A stretch of 64,000 nt of DNA from Bacteroidota bacterium (lineage in GTDB: Bacteria > Bacteroidota > Bacteroidia > Bacteroidales > Bacteroidaceae). The stretch spans positions 1-64,000 of the forward strand of contig JAEXAJ010000161.1 in the NCBI GenBank assembly GCA_023458215.1, written 5' to 3'. Shown in pieces: positions 54,218 through 62,520 of this stretch. Both the position numbers and the translations under genes were made by a program. The notes below the pieces were generated by a model. That model made no database searches. It was not told the origin of the DNA and was given only the letters and a program-made list of their open reading frames with translations. Every line of letters starts with the position of its first letter. The first letter of the stretch is position 1.

Positions 54218-55555
54218 ATGAACGCAGCTAAGGTATTAGAAGATTTGAAAAGACGGTTCCCCAACGAACCGGAGTATCATCAAGCAGTAGAAGAAGTACT
54301 TTCTACGATTGAAGAAGAGTACAACAAGCATCCGGAGTTTGACAAAGCTAACCTGATTGAACGTCTTTGCATCCCCGAGCGTGTTTACCAATTCCGTGTT
54401 ACTTGGGTAGATGATAAAGGCAATGTACAAACCAATATGGGCTATCGTGTACAGCACAACAACGCCATTGGCCCGTACAAAGGCGGTATCCGTTTCCACG
54501 CTTCTGTAAACTTGTCTATCTTGAAGTTCCTTGCTTTTGAGCAGACTTTCAAGAACTCGCTGACTACGCTGCCTATGGGTGGTGGTAAAGGTGGAGCGGA
54601 CTTCTCTCCTCGTGGCAAGTCAAGCGCCGAAGTAATGCGTTTCGTTCAGGCATTCATGCTGGAACTATGGCGCCACATCGGTCCTGAAACTGACGTTCCT
54701 GCCGGTGACATCGGTGTAGGTGGCCGCGAAGTAGGTTTCATGTTCGGTATGTATAAGAAGCTGACTCACGAATTTACAGGAACTTTCACCGGTAAAGGCC
54801 GCGAATTTGGCGGTTCATTGATTCGTCCGGAAGCTACCGGTTACGGTAACATCTACTTCCTGATGGAAATGCTTGCCGCTAAAGGCACAGATTTGAAGGG
54901 CAAAACTTGTCTTATCTCCGGTTCGGGTAACGTAGCTCAGTATACTGCCGAAAAAGTATTGGAACTGGGTGGTAAAGTACTGACCATGTCCGACTCTGAC
55001 GGTTACGTTTACGACCCCGCAGGTATCGACCGCGAGAAACTGGATTACATCATGGACTTGAAGAACAACTACCGTGGCCGTATCCGCGAATATGCCGAGC
55101 AATATCCGGGCGTTAAATATGTAGAAGGAGCAAAACCTTGGGGCGAAAAAGCCGACATCGCTTTGCCTTCGGCCACTCAAAACGAATTGAACGGCGATCA
55201 CGCCCGCCAATTGGTTGCCAACGGTGTAATGGCTGTATCCGAAGGCGCTAACATGCCTTCTACTCCCGAAGCCATCAAAGTATTCCAGGATGCTAAGATT
55301 CTCTATGCTCCGGGTAAGGCAGCCAATGCAGGTGGTGTATCCGTATCAGGTCTTGAAATGACTCAGAACTCCATCAAACTGGGCTGGAGCAGCGAAGAAG
55401 TTGATGAGAAGCTGAAGAGCATCATGAAGAACATCCACGCCGCTTGCGTACAATACGGTACCGAACCCGATGGTTACGTAAACTACGTGAAGGGTGCCAA
55501 CGTTGCCGGATTTATGAAGGTAGCCAAAGCCATGATGGCACAAGGCATTTTGTAA
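54218..55555 (+). CDS. gdhA: NADP-specific glutamate dehydrogenase
   Basis: 445 residues. RVTWVDDKGNVQTNMGYRVQ, PYKGGIRFHASVNLSILKFL and the catalytic-lysine motif TTLPMGGGKGGADFSPRGKS identify the hexameric small GDH. The nucleotide domain has CLISGSGNVAQYTAEKVLEL and VSEGANMPSTPEA. It makes glutamate from 2-oxoglutarate and ammonia, the main ammonia-assimilation route in Bacteroides. It is a single gene with a strong consensus promoter and a strong terminator. Confidence 0.96.
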   Translation: MNAAKVLEDLKRRFPNEPEYHQAVEEVLSTIEEEYNKHPEFDKANLIERLCIPERVYQFRVTWVDDKGNVQTNMGYRVQHNNAIGPYKGGIRFHASVNLSILKFLAFEQTFKNSLTTLPMGGGKGGADFSPRGKSSAEVMRFVQAFMLELWRHIGPETDVPAGDIGVGGREVGFMFGMYKKLTHEFTGTFTGKGREFGGSLIRPEATGYGNIYFLMEMLAAKGTDLKGKTCLISGSGNVAQYTAEKVLELGGKVLTMSDSDGYVYDPAGIDREKLDYIMDLKNNYRGRIREYAEQYPGVKYVEGAKPWGEKADIALPSATQNELNGDHARQLVANGVMAVSEGANMPSTPEAIKVFQDAKILYAPGKAANAGGVSVSGLEMTQNSIKLGWSSEEVDEKLKSIMKNIHAACVQYGTEPDGYVNYVKGANVAGFMKVAKAMMAQGIL

Positions 55556-55597
55556 GCTATCAAGATATTCTGTAAGCCATAGAATATTATAAAGAAG

Positions 55598-55632
55598 AAA
55601 GGCGGGACGCTATAAAGTTTCCCGCCTTTTCT
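55598..55632 (+). terminator. Terminator after gdhA
   Basis: AAAGGCGGGA pairs with TCCCGCCTTT and is followed by TTCTG; stem 10 bp, loop about 12 nt. It also lies just before the end of the converging kinase gene. Confidence 0.82.
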
Positions 55633-55652
55633 GTATCTCACATTTCAGCCCA

Positions 55653-56885
55653 TCAACGGCTCAGGCACGGAAGCCATACATGAAAGACCGAACCTTTACC
55701 GTATTCTGATTCCACCCGGATCTTACCTCCCATTTGCTCGGCAATAGTCTTACAGATGGGTAGTCCTAATCCGGTGCCTTGTATAAAAGTATTCAGTTTT
55801 TTGAAACGATCGAATATTTTCGACAAATTCTGTTTCTCAATGCCCATGCCTGTATCCTCTACATAGATATCCAGTCCGTTGTCCTTACAAGCATACCCCA
55901 TCTTGATATATCCACGTTTAGTAAATTTCACGGCATTGGTAATAAAGTTGCTGACAATTTGGGTCAAACGATCGCGATCTGTCTTGACCATCAATTCCTT
56001 AAGCGGATTTTCAGTGATAAACTCCACATTCGGATTACTTACTTTCTCTTCCATCTGGAGCGCAAGATCGTTGAACATGGCAGAGAAGTTAAACCTCTTA
56101 TTTTTAAAAGTCATTTTACCGGAATCCAATATCGAAAGGTTCAGAATGTCATCGAAGAGAGTCAGTAACAGATTATTATTGAGTGTAACAATGCGATTGT
56201 ACTCCTCACGTTCCTCCCTACTTTCCGCTTCGATAATTAGTTGCGAAAATCCGACAATGGAATTCAACGGCGTCCGAATTTCGTGGCTCATATTGGCTAT
56301 GAACTGCGATTTAAGCCTGTCCGCCTGCTCCGCTTTATCCAACGCATCCTTCAGTTGATCCATCATCTGATGCTGCAAAGTAACGTCATCACCCACGCAT
56401 ACCAGTAGCTTTCTACCCCTAAAAGAGAAAGAGAATTTAATGGTTTGCAAATGAGTACTGACGCCGCGGTCGGGAGAGGTTACTACTTCGTGGATCAGCA
56501 TAGGAGCGGCTTCGGTATAATTAGAGGCTTCCATATCATCCCTGCGGTATTTGTCAGCTTCCTCTTTCGGAAAAACCTCATAGTCCGTCTTGCCTATCAA
56601 TAATTCTTTGGGCAGATTGCACATCTGCTCAAACTTTTTATTGATAATGTAAAAGCGATAATCATCTTCTATATCTTTGATAAGAATGGCCGAAGGAAGT
56701 TCGTGAAAAATGGCTCTCATCATCTGATGCGCTTCTTTTTCGTCCATTAAGAACTGCGAAAATTTACTGGATGACTGAGCAATTTCAAGTAATTTTACTT
56801 TCTTTCTCAGCATATTCAATTCATCTTTCAGTCGTTGATTTTCACTCTTTAATTCTTGTTCTTCTTTTAGATTCATATTAGACAT
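55653..56885 (-). CDS. Soluble PAS-domain sensor histidine kinase
   Basis: 410 residues from ATG 56885 (in-frame ATG also at 56903 and 56876). It begins with a coiled coil (EEQELKSENQRLKDELNMLR). A PAS domain (about residues 60-185) follows: FHELPSAILIKDIEDDYRFY. Next come HisKA with FIANMSHEIRTPLNSIVGF and HATPase (VSNFITNAVKFTKRG, VEDTGMGIEKQNLSKIFDRF, GTGLGLPICKTIAEQMGGKI). There is no membrane segment or receiver, so it senses a cytoplasmic signal and needs a partner regulator elsewhere. No response regulator is adjacent. Confidence 0.92.
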   Translation of the reverse strand: MSNMNLKEEQELKSENQRLKDELNMLRKKVKLLEIAQSSSKFSQFLMDEKEAHQMMRAIFHELPSAILIKDIEDDYRFYIINKKFEQMCNLPKELLIGKTDYEVFPKEEADKYRRDDMEASNYTEAAPMLIHEVVTSPDRGVSTHLQTIKFSFSFRGRKLLVCVGDDVTLQHQMMDQLKDALDKAEQADRLKSQFIANMSHEIRTPLNSIVGFSQLIIEAESREEREEYNRIVTLNNNLLLTLFDDILNLSILDSGKMTFKNKRFNFSAMFNDLALQMEEKVSNPNVEFITENPLKELMVKTDRDRLTQIVSNFITNAVKFTKRGYIKMGYACKDNGLDIYVEDTGMGIEKQNLSKIFDRFKKLNTFIQGTGLGLPICKTIAEQMGGKIRVESEYGKGSVFHVWLPCLSR

Positions 56886-57129
56886 TAGAAATTGTATTGT
56901 CACAACTTAGGTTATCAGTAAGTAAAAGTATAAAATAAAAACGAATAATTTACTATGTTGGGCAATAAAGTCTATTTTTTTCATCTATTTCTGAAGATAG
57001 CCCTTATATTCCTATCGACAACTTCCCAATATACCGCTCTTGTTTCCACACGGCGCCATGCACATTTCACGAGGGAAGAGGGGTGGTTTCTCCTACCATA
57101 TCCCGCCTTCCGGATAGATATCAATTAGC

Positions 57130-57507
57130 TCATAGCAGCGCCCCGAATTCAGTATAAAGAATGAAGAGCATACCAGCGAAGGCGAGGCAGGCAAGAATAA
57201 AGCATCCCATATCCTTCTCATCCGTGCGGCATTTCTCGTATGCACTTCTCCATCTTCGGTAGCGCTTGCTACCATCATAAAATAATATACAATCTACAAC
57301 TCCCAGTGCGACACCGATTTTAATGGCATGGCTCTCAAGGAGAGGGATTGCCAGCTTCCGCCCGGCAAGCTGAATAAGAAAGCCGCAGATTATCATTATG
57401 GATAAAGAGGTCAGTGCAAATAAAAGTCTGTGTTTTTTAGATGGAAAACTACACATTTCATTACAATATTCTTCTACGGCTAAATGCCAATATATATACC
57501 AATTCAT
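57130..57507 (-). CDS. Hypothetical three-helix membrane protein
   Basis: 125 residues from ATG 57507. Hydrophobic segments: LLFALTSLSIMIICGFLIQL, IKIGVALGVVDCILFY and MGCFILACLAFAGMLFILYT, separated by a basic loop KRYRRWRSAYEKCRTDEKD. I recognise no family. Codon use is ordinary and the start is a plain ATG, so a real gene is likely but not certain. Confidence 0.55.
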   Translation of the reverse strand: MNWYIYWHLAVEEYCNEMCSFPSKKHRLLFALTSLSIMIICGFLIQLAGRKLAIPLLESHAIKIGVALGVVDCILFYDGSKRYRRWRSAYEKCRTDEKDMGCFILACLAFAGMLFILYTEFGALL

Positions 57508-57982
57508 ACTTTACAAGTTTATAGTATTATTCGAGTGAATTGCAACAGCGAAATCACGTTGAATATTTACACACAAAGGAACCTATTAATAGAAAGATTT
57601 GCAAATATATCCATTCGTTTTCTATTCCACACTACGAAATCGACAACAATGACTGTATTACCCGCACAAACTCATCTGAGTAAAACGGTACCCACAGGCA
57701 GTTGCGTCCGTTTCCACAAGCAATCACACCCGTTTCCACAAGCGGGAACGCCCGTTCCCATAAGGAGAAACTACAGTTTCCATAAAGAGAAACGCTCGTT
57801 CCCACAAGGAGAAACGTGCGTTCCCATCGCAAGAAACGATCGTTTCCTATAGGCAGGAAACTGCAACAGACTATACATGAAGAAGATATCTATTGGCGAA
57901 TGGCATAATAAAGCGCCCTTTTCAGGAGGGTACAACGAGTTATAGGGAGCAACGAAAAGAGGAACTGATGCAGCAGGCCTGT
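57508..57982. other. Intergenic region dominated by a 22-bp repeat array
   Basis: 475 bp. The notable content is the repeat array at 57708-57863. The plus-strand frame that crosses it is low-complexity repeat translation and is not a gene. The remainder shows nothing I can name. Confidence 0.6.
57708..57863. repeat. Seven tandem 22-23-bp units of CGTTTCC/GGAAACG hairpins
   Basis: Units begin at 57708, 57730, 57752, 57775, 57797, 57819 and 57841, with lengths 22, 22, 23, 22, 22, 22 and 23. Most have the form CGTTYCCAnAAGGAGAAACG, each able to fold on itself or with a neighbour. Differences between units are concentrated in the spacer. Confidence 0.88.
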
Positions 57983-58420
57983 TCAATCTCCCCAGTTGTA
58001 ACCATCTACATAGGCATCAAAATAGTCTTCGAGTTGAAGGCCGCAATCTTTGGCCAAACGGATGATATATTGCTGGTCGGCAGGTTTTATCAGCCAGTCG
58101 CCCTTGCGGGCAAGGTAGTAGTTCTTGCGACCGAAATAACCAATAAGCCGCCATCGGAATGTACCGGAGACGCCAACAGTCAGGGATTCCATCGTACGTG
58201 TAAAACCTTTGGCATAGCGCACTGTTTCGTTCGGACGGTAATATTCGCATTTCCCTTTCATGGCTTTCAGTTTAGCGGGAGTCAAGGTCGGAAGGAAGGG
58301 ACGGTTTGCCGGAGCATGTTCTAAGGCTATATGACGCAGGCAAGTTGAGGCTTTTGAACAATCGGAAGAGGCACACAAACCAAAACCGTAAGGCACCTGC
58401 AAGAAATCGAAATCTTTCAT
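57983..58420 (-). CDS. DUF6078-family protein
   Basis: 145 residues from ATG 58420; the open frame extends to 58507 but the -7 box at 58443-58450 lies inside that extension. MKDFDFLQVPYGFGLCASSD, CSKASTCLRHIALEHAP, FRWRLIGYFGRKNYYLARKG and AKDCGLQLEDYFDAYVDGYN match the DUF6078 family, which is confined mainly to Bacteroidales. The four early cysteines may bind a metal. Function unknown. Confidence 0.75.
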   Translation of the reverse strand: MKDFDFLQVPYGFGLCASSDCSKASTCLRHIALEHAPANRPFLPTLTPAKLKAMKGKCEYYRPNETVRYAKGFTRTMESLTVGVSGTFRWRLIGYFGRKNYYLARKGDWLIKPADQQYIIRLAKDCGLQLEDYFDAYVDGYNWGD

Positions 58421-58442
58421 TTTATATAAAGTTTTGTTACTG

Positions 58443-58450
58443 CAAAGGTA
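58443..58450 (-). promoter_or_regulatory. -7 box (TACCTTTG) of the DUF6078 gene
   Basis: The minus strand reads TACCTTTG, 22 bp before the ATG, which supports the shorter start. Confidence 0.6.
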
Positions 58451-58496
58451 AGCAGAATAAATCAGAGAGCGAGGGAATAATACGACAAATATAGTG

Positions 58497-58600
58497 TATG
58501 AGGGCAAAAGTCTACCCTCATAGCTACTCTCATAGTTACTCTCATACCTGAAACACCGACTAACAAAGGGATACAGAGAATCTATGAGGGTATGAGGGTA
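58497..58600. repeat. 12-bp tandem TACYCTCATAGY units with inverted copies
   Basis: TACCCTCATAGC, TACTCTCATAGT and TACTCTCATACC follow one another at 58513-58548. TATGAGGGTATGAGGGTA at 58583-58600 is the inverse, and TATGAGGG also stands at 58497-58504. The arms can fold into alternative hairpins between the DUF6078 and nadD genes. Confidence 0.8.
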
Positions 58601-58648
58601 AAAAAGCGATCAACATTTTTTTGGTAAAGCCGAAAGAGGCGGAATTAT

Positions 58649-59209
58649 CTATAGCTGTTTCAACGCTTCATAAACAGAGGGATGGAGGAAGTAGCGGACA
58701 TCTCTTCCTTCGTCCAGCGCCGTGCGGATAAAAGTAGAGCTGATTTCAAAGACAGGAGAAGAGGCGAGTTTTACATTTGCGGGTAAAGAGGCGGCATCCA
58801 CCGGATAGCCGGGACGGGGATAAACAAGAATATGATTTTCGGCAAGGATACGTTCCGACTGATGCCAACGGGGAAAGAGCAACCAATTGTCCGAACCCAT
58901 GATCAGATGGAAGGTGTGCTCGGGATAGGCTTTCTTCAACTCGTCCAAGGTATGAACGGTGTAGGATGGACGGGAAAGACGAAACTCAAAATCGGATGCG
59001 CGGAACTTAGGATAACCTTCAATGGCAAGCTGCACCAACTTCAGGCGAAACTCATCGTCCATCAGCACATCTTCTTCCTTCAGCGGATTGTGCGGACTGA
59101 CCACGAACCATACTTCATCCAAGCCCTCGTATTCACAAAGATAGTTTGCGAGAGCCAAATGTCCGATGTGTATCGGATTGAACGAACCGCTGAAGATACC
59201 TATTTTCAA
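58649..59209 (-). CDS. nadD: Nicotinate-nucleotide adenylyltransferase NadD
   Basis: 186 residues. [20 protein letters not shown] carries the HxGH nucleotidyl-transfer motif, [16 protein letters not shown] the middle block and [20 protein letters not shown] the ISSTxxR motif. It adds AMP to nicotinate mononucleotide in NAD synthesis. The start codon is TTG at 59209 because no in-frame ATG exists; it directly abuts a GAATGAAGAAT repeat. Last of the yicC-gmk-membrane protein-nadD group on the minus strand. Confidence 0.93.
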   Translation of the reverse strand: MKIGIFSGSFNPIHIGHLALANYLCEYEGLDEVWFVVSPHNPLKEEDVLMDDEFRLKLVQLAIEGYPKFRASDFEFRLSRPSYTVHTLDELKKAYPEHTFHLIMGSDNWLLFPRWHQSERILAENHILVYPRPGYPVDAASLPANVKLASSPVFEISSTFIRTALDEGRDVRYFLHPSVYEALKQL

Positions 59210-59243
59210 TGAAGAATGAAGAATTAAGAATGAGTAATTAAGA
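59208..59243. repeat. GAAGAAT-type repeat at the nadD start
   Basis: AATGAAGAATGAAGAATTAAGAATG-like sequence (59208 onward) matches the arms of the elements at 61706 and 24136. It fills the gap before nadD and touches the TTG start codon. Confidence 0.7.
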
Positions 59244-59248
59244 TACTA

Positions 59249-59470
59249 TCAATGCAGCTTCAAGCGCTTCCAGCATCCATAGGCATTGGCTCCTGTCAGG
59301 AACATGACAAATACCATAGCTACCGCTGCAATATATTCCTTGGCATTTACATCGAGAACCGAAATAACCAATGCCGCAAAGAATAGCACTACATTGATAA
59401 CTAATAGTATCTTATTCGCTTTCGAGCCGTTTTTTATCTGAAAGAAGGGTTTACGTCCTATGCTGCTCAT
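59249..59470 (-). CDS. Small two-helix membrane protein between gmk and nadD
   Basis: 73 residues. KILLVINVVLFFAALVISVL and YIAAVAMVFVMFLTGANAYG are the two membrane segments. The ATG overlaps the gmk stop (ATGA at 59467-59470), so it is translationally coupled. No family recognised; the basic N-terminus IGRKPFFQIKNGSK suggests a cytoplasmic start. Confidence 0.65.
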   Translation of the reverse strand: MSSIGRKPFFQIKNGSKANKILLVINVVLFFAALVISVLDVNAKEYIAAVAMVFVMFLTGANAYGCWKRLKLH

Positions 59471-60030
59471 GATTCCAGGAATTGACTGATTACTTTCAAT
59501 GCTTCTGCCTTGGCAGTTTCCAGATCATCGTTTACAATCACCGTGTCGAACTTCGGAGCAAAGGTCAGCTCATATTCGGCCTTCGCCACACGGCTTTCTA
59601 TAACCTCAGGAGCATCCGTACCCCGGCCTACAAGCCGCTTGCGCAATTCTTCAACCGAAGGGGGCTGGACGAAAACGGATAACGCCCGTTCACCATAATA
59701 CTTCTTGATATTGCAACCGCCTACTACATCAACGTCGAAGATTACATTCTGCCCTGCAGCCAATTGCTTCTCTACCTGTGCCTTCAAGGTACCGTAGAAA
59801 CGATCTTGATAGACTTCTTCATATTCCAGAAATTCATCATTAGCTATCCGGCTGCGAAATTCTTCGGGAGTGAGGAAGAAATATTCCACTCCATCCTTCT
59901 CGGTGCCGCGCGGCGGGCGACTGGTGGCTGAAATAGAGAAAGCCAAATTCAGGTTTTGAGTCAGCAAATAGTTAATGATCGTCGACTTGCCCGAACCTGA
60001 AGGTGCTGAGAAAATGATAAGTTTACCCAT
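59467..60030 (-). CDS. gmk: Guanylate kinase
   Basis: 187 residues. The P-loop is IIFSAPSGSGKSTIINYLL, followed by ISATSRPPRGTEKDGVEYFF, which holds the GMP-binding residues, and NVIFDVDVVGGCNIKK. It phosphorylates GMP to GDP. The gene lies 8 bp after yicC and overlaps the next ORF by 4 bp, within the yicC-gmk-nadD cluster usual in Bacteroides. Confidence 0.96.
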   Translation of the reverse strand: MGKLIIFSAPSGSGKSTIINYLLTQNLNLAFSISATSRPPRGTEKDGVEYFFLTPEEFRSRIANDEFLEYEEVYQDRFYGTLKAQVEKQLAAGQNVIFDVDVVGGCNIKKYYGERALSVFVQPPSVEELRKRLVGRGTDAPEVIESRVAKAEYELTFAPKFDTVIVNDDLETAKAEALKVISQFLES

Positions 60031-60038
60031 TATGCAGA

Positions 60039-60917
60039 TTACATTACGTTCAATACCTGTTCTTTGATCTGTTCCAGCTCGTCCTTCATCTGAACTACAA
60101 TCTTTTGCATTTCGGCATGATTGGATTTGCTGCCCAAAGTGTTGATTTCACGTCCCATCTCCTGAGCGATGAAACCAAGTTTCTTTCCTTGGCCGTTTCC
60201 GCTTTCCAACGTATTGATGAAGTACTTCAAGTGATTGGCAAGGCGTTGCTTTTCTTCGTTCACATCCAACTTTTCTATATAATAGATGAGTTCCTGCTCC
60301 AGGCGGTTTTTATCGTAATCCACGCTCAGAGTCTTTTCCAACGCGTCGGTAATGCGCTCTTTCACCTTGTCAACCCGTTCTTTTTCGTAAGGAGCAACGG
60401 CTTCCAGCAGACGACCGATATTAGCAATTTTCTCACGGAACTTCTTTTCCAAAGCGGCGCCTTCCTGTTTGCGGAAATCCACCAAATGTTGGATAGCCTC
60501 TTCTACAGCCACGCGAACCATAGCCCATTCTTCGTCACCCAATTCCTGTATTTCATTCTTACTCATTACATCCGGCATACGAAGCAAAGTAGAAAACCAG
60601 TCTTCGGGTTCGGGAATACCGGTAGTGGCAGAAATCTCTTTCATCCGATTATAATAAGCTACTACCACCTCTTGGTTAATGGGAGTAATCAATTGCTCAG
60701 CATCTTTCTTATCAATCCAAAGACTGAAATCAACCTTACCGCGCTCCAGCACTTTCGCTATTTCGTTACGGATTTCAATTTCCTTTTCCCGGTAAAGGGG
60801 AGCAATGCGTGTCGACAAGTCCATTGCTTTACTATTGAGAGACTTAATTTCAACGTTGATTTTTTTATCGGGCAGTTCGGCAGTAGCTTTGCCATACCCA
60901 GTCATGGATTGTATCAT
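60039..60917 (-). CDS. YicC-family endoribonuclease
   Basis: 292 residues. MIQSMTGYGKATAELPDKKI and VEIKSLNSKAMDLSTRIAPL form the N-terminal YicC domain; RLEQELIYYIEKLDVNEEKQ, LGFIAQEMGREINTLGSKSN and HAEMQKIVVQMKDELEQIKEQ the C-terminal DUF1732. The family acts on structured RNA as an endoribonuclease. First gene of the gmk operon, with a divergent -7 box at 60938-60945. Confidence 0.94.
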   Translation of the reverse strand: MIQSMTGYGKATAELPDKKINVEIKSLNSKAMDLSTRIAPLYREKEIEIRNEIAKVLERGKVDFSLWIDKKDAEQLITPINQEVVVAYYNRMKEISATTGIPEPEDWFSTLLRMPDVMSKNEIQELGDEEWAMVRVAVEEAIQHLVDFRKQEGAALEKKFREKIANIGRLLEAVAPYEKERVDKVKERITDALEKTLSVDYDKNRLEQELIYYIEKLDVNEEKQRLANHLKYFINTLESGNGQGKKLGFIAQEMGREINTLGSKSNHAEMQKIVVQMKDELEQIKEQVLNVM

Positions 60918-60937
60918 AATGCTTATTGAGTTTTGTG

Positions 60938-60945
60938 CAAAAGTA
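60938..60945 (-). promoter_or_regulatory. -7 box (TACTTTTG) of the yicC-gmk-nadD operon
   Basis: The minus strand reads TACTTTTG, 20 bp before the yicC start. It lies back to back with the tsaB box 32 bp away. Confidence 0.65.
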
Positions 60946-60977
60946 CACGAATATTTTTATAACTGAAAATAAACACG

Positions 60978-60985
60978 TAAATTTG
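60978..60985 (+). promoter_or_regulatory. -7 box (TAAATTTG) of tsaB
   Basis: TAAATTTG lies 24 bp before ATG 61010, in support of that start. Confidence 0.6.
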
Positions 60986-61009
60986 CGTCAATTTAATTCA
61001 GAAAAGACT

Positions 61010-61702
61010 ATGTCGTGTATCTTGCACATTGAGACTTCCACTTCCGCATGCTCCGTTGCCGTGAGCGAAGATGGACAAAATGTATTTTCAAAAGAAGACC
61101 TGAACGGTCCCTCCCACGCCGTTTCGTTGGGGGTATTTGTGGATGAAGCGTTGTCGTTTGCCGACAGCCATGCTATGCCCTTAGATGCGGTAGCCGTAAG
61201 TTGCGGACCCGGTTCGTATACAGGTCTGCGTATCGGGGTTTCTATGGCGAAGGGTGTTTGCTACGGTCGCAACCTGCCCCTTATCGGACTACCCACATTA
61301 AAGGTACAATGCGTACCGGTACTGCTCTACCACGAACAACTGCCCGAAGACGCACTGCTTTGCCCCATGATAGATGCCCGCCGTATGGAAGTATATGCAG
61401 CCATTTATGACCGCTCCCTGAAAACAGTACGCGACATCGCTGCCGACATTGTGGATGAAAACACCTATCTTGAATTTCTTGACAAGCAGCCTGTTTACTT
61501 CTTCGGTGACGGTGCAGCCAAGTGCAAGGATAAGATTACGCATCCAAACGCTCACTTCATCGATGACATCCGTCCACTCGCCAAGATGATGTTTCCCTTG
61601 GCAGAAAAGGCCATTGCCGAAAAAGATTTCAAAGATGTAGCTTATTTCGAACCCTTCTACCTGAAAGAGTTTGTAGCAAGCCAACCCAAAAAACTAATAT
61701 AA
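61010..61702 (+). CDS. tsaB: tRNA threonylcarbamoyladenosine protein TsaB
   Basis: 230 residues from ATG 61010; the open frame from 60926 spans the promoter. ILHIETSTSACSVAVSEDGQ, LDAVAVSCGPGSYTGLRIGV and SMAKGVCYGRNLPLIGLPTL identify TsaB, the ASKHA-fold partner of TsaD in making t6A37 of tRNAs that read ANN codons. CPMIDARRMEVYAAIYD is also conserved. Cytoplasmic. A palindromic repeat follows before the next gene. Confidence 0.94.
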   Translation: MSCILHIETSTSACSVAVSEDGQNVFSKEDLNGPSHAVSLGVFVDEALSFADSHAMPLDAVAVSCGPGSYTGLRIGVSMAKGVCYGRNLPLIGLPTLKVQCVPVLLYHEQLPEDALLCPMIDARRMEVYAAIYDRSLKTVRDIAADIVDENTYLEFLDKQPVYFFGDGAAKCKDKITHPNAHFIDDIRPLAKMMFPLAEKAIAEKDFKDVAYFEPFYLKEFVASQPKKLI

Positions 61703-61705
61703 TGA

Positions 61706-61783
61706 GGAATGAAGAATGAAGAATTGCCATGCGGCATAAGGTTACATTCATTCTTCATTCTTAATTCTTCATTCTTAATTTAA
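61706..61783. repeat. GAAGAAT-type palindromic element between tsaB and DUF4290
   Basis: GAATGAAGAATGAAGAATT (61707-61725) is inverted, with slips, in 61746-61781 (CATTCTTCATTCTTAATTC type). The loop contains CCATGCGG, as does the copy in the GH67 gene. It fills the gap between the two genes. Confidence 0.85.
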
Positions 61784-61788
61784 AAAGT

Positions 61789-62412
61789 ATGCAATATAAC
61801 ACCCAACAAAAACGAATGCCTCTGCCCGAATATGGTCGCAGCATTCAAAATATGGTAGACCACGCATTGACAATTGAAGATCGTGCAGAACGCCAACGTT
61901 GCGCTAACACGATTATCAACATCATGGGTAATATGTTTCCTCATTTGCGCGATGTACCCGACTTCAAACATAAATTGTGGGATCATCTTGCCATCATGGC
62001 CAACTTTGCACTGGACATAGATTACCCTTACGAAATAATCCGTAAAGACAATCTCTGTACCAAACCGGAATCAGTTCCATATCCCAGTACCAAGATTCGC
62101 TACCGTCATTATGGCCGTACATTAGAGGTACTGATAAAGAAAGCCATCGACTTCCCCGAAGGTGATGAAAGACAAAACCTGATAGCCCTCATCTGCAACC
62201 ACATGAAGAAAGACTACATGGCGTGGAACAAAGACACCGTAGACGACCGCAAGATTGCCGACGACCTGGACGAGCTATCCAAAGGTAAACTTCAGATGAC
62301 TGATAGTATCGTTCGCCTGATGGCAGAGCGGATTGAAATGAACTATCGTCCGAAGATGAACAATCAGAATAACCGGAGAGACAATAACCGGAACAATAAG
62401 AGAAAATATTAA
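61789..62412 (+). CDS. DUF4290-domain protein
   Basis: 207 residues. MPLPEYGRSIQNMVDHAL, IINIMGNMFPHLRDVPDFKH, KLWDHLAIMANFALDIDYPY and RYRHYGRTLEVLIKKAI are typical of DUF4290, found in Bacteroidetes. The end is a basic, Asn/Arg-rich tail (NNRRDNNRNNKRKY) that could bind RNA. Function unknown. It precedes murA, a conserved neighbourhood. Confidence 0.88.
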   Translation: MQYNTQQKRMPLPEYGRSIQNMVDHALTIEDRAERQRCANTIINIMGNMFPHLRDVPDFKHKLWDHLAIMANFALDIDYPYEIIRKDNLCTKPESVPYPSTKIRYRHYGRTLEVLIKKAIDFPEGDERQNLIALICNHMKKDYMAWNKDTVDDRKIADDLDELSKGKLQMTDSIVRLMAERIEMNYRPKMNNQNNRRDNNRNNKRKY

Positions 62413-62415
62413 ATC

Positions 62416-62516
62416 AGTGATTAATGATTAGTGATTAGTGATTTGCTTATATTTCATGCGCTGACACGCTGCAAGCGACACCAACAAATAACTAATAACT
62501 AATAACTAATAACTAA
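62416..62516. repeat. 7-bp tandem arms, GTGATTA left and TAACTAA right, mismatched palindrome
   Basis: Left arm 62416-62444 has tandem AGTGATT units, right arm 62485-62516 tandem AACTAAT units. They pair with one mismatch in each 7-bp repeat (G opposite A). It resembles the perfect element before thiL and lies before murA. Confidence 0.8.
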
Positions 62517-62520
62517 ATTC

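Noticed and set aside
57484..57852. 122-residue plus-strand ORF with repeated HK/FP motifs
   Set aside because: It is a translation of the 22-bp repeat array; its composition follows the repeat unit and it has no promoter or relatives that I recognise.
57708..57863. Possible CRISPR array
   Set aside because: Units are 22-23 bp with no unique spacers of constant length, no cas genes are near, and the units are self-complementary and contiguous.
60105..60929. 274-residue plus-strand ORF
   Set aside because: Antisense to yicC; the yicC product is full length with all motifs.
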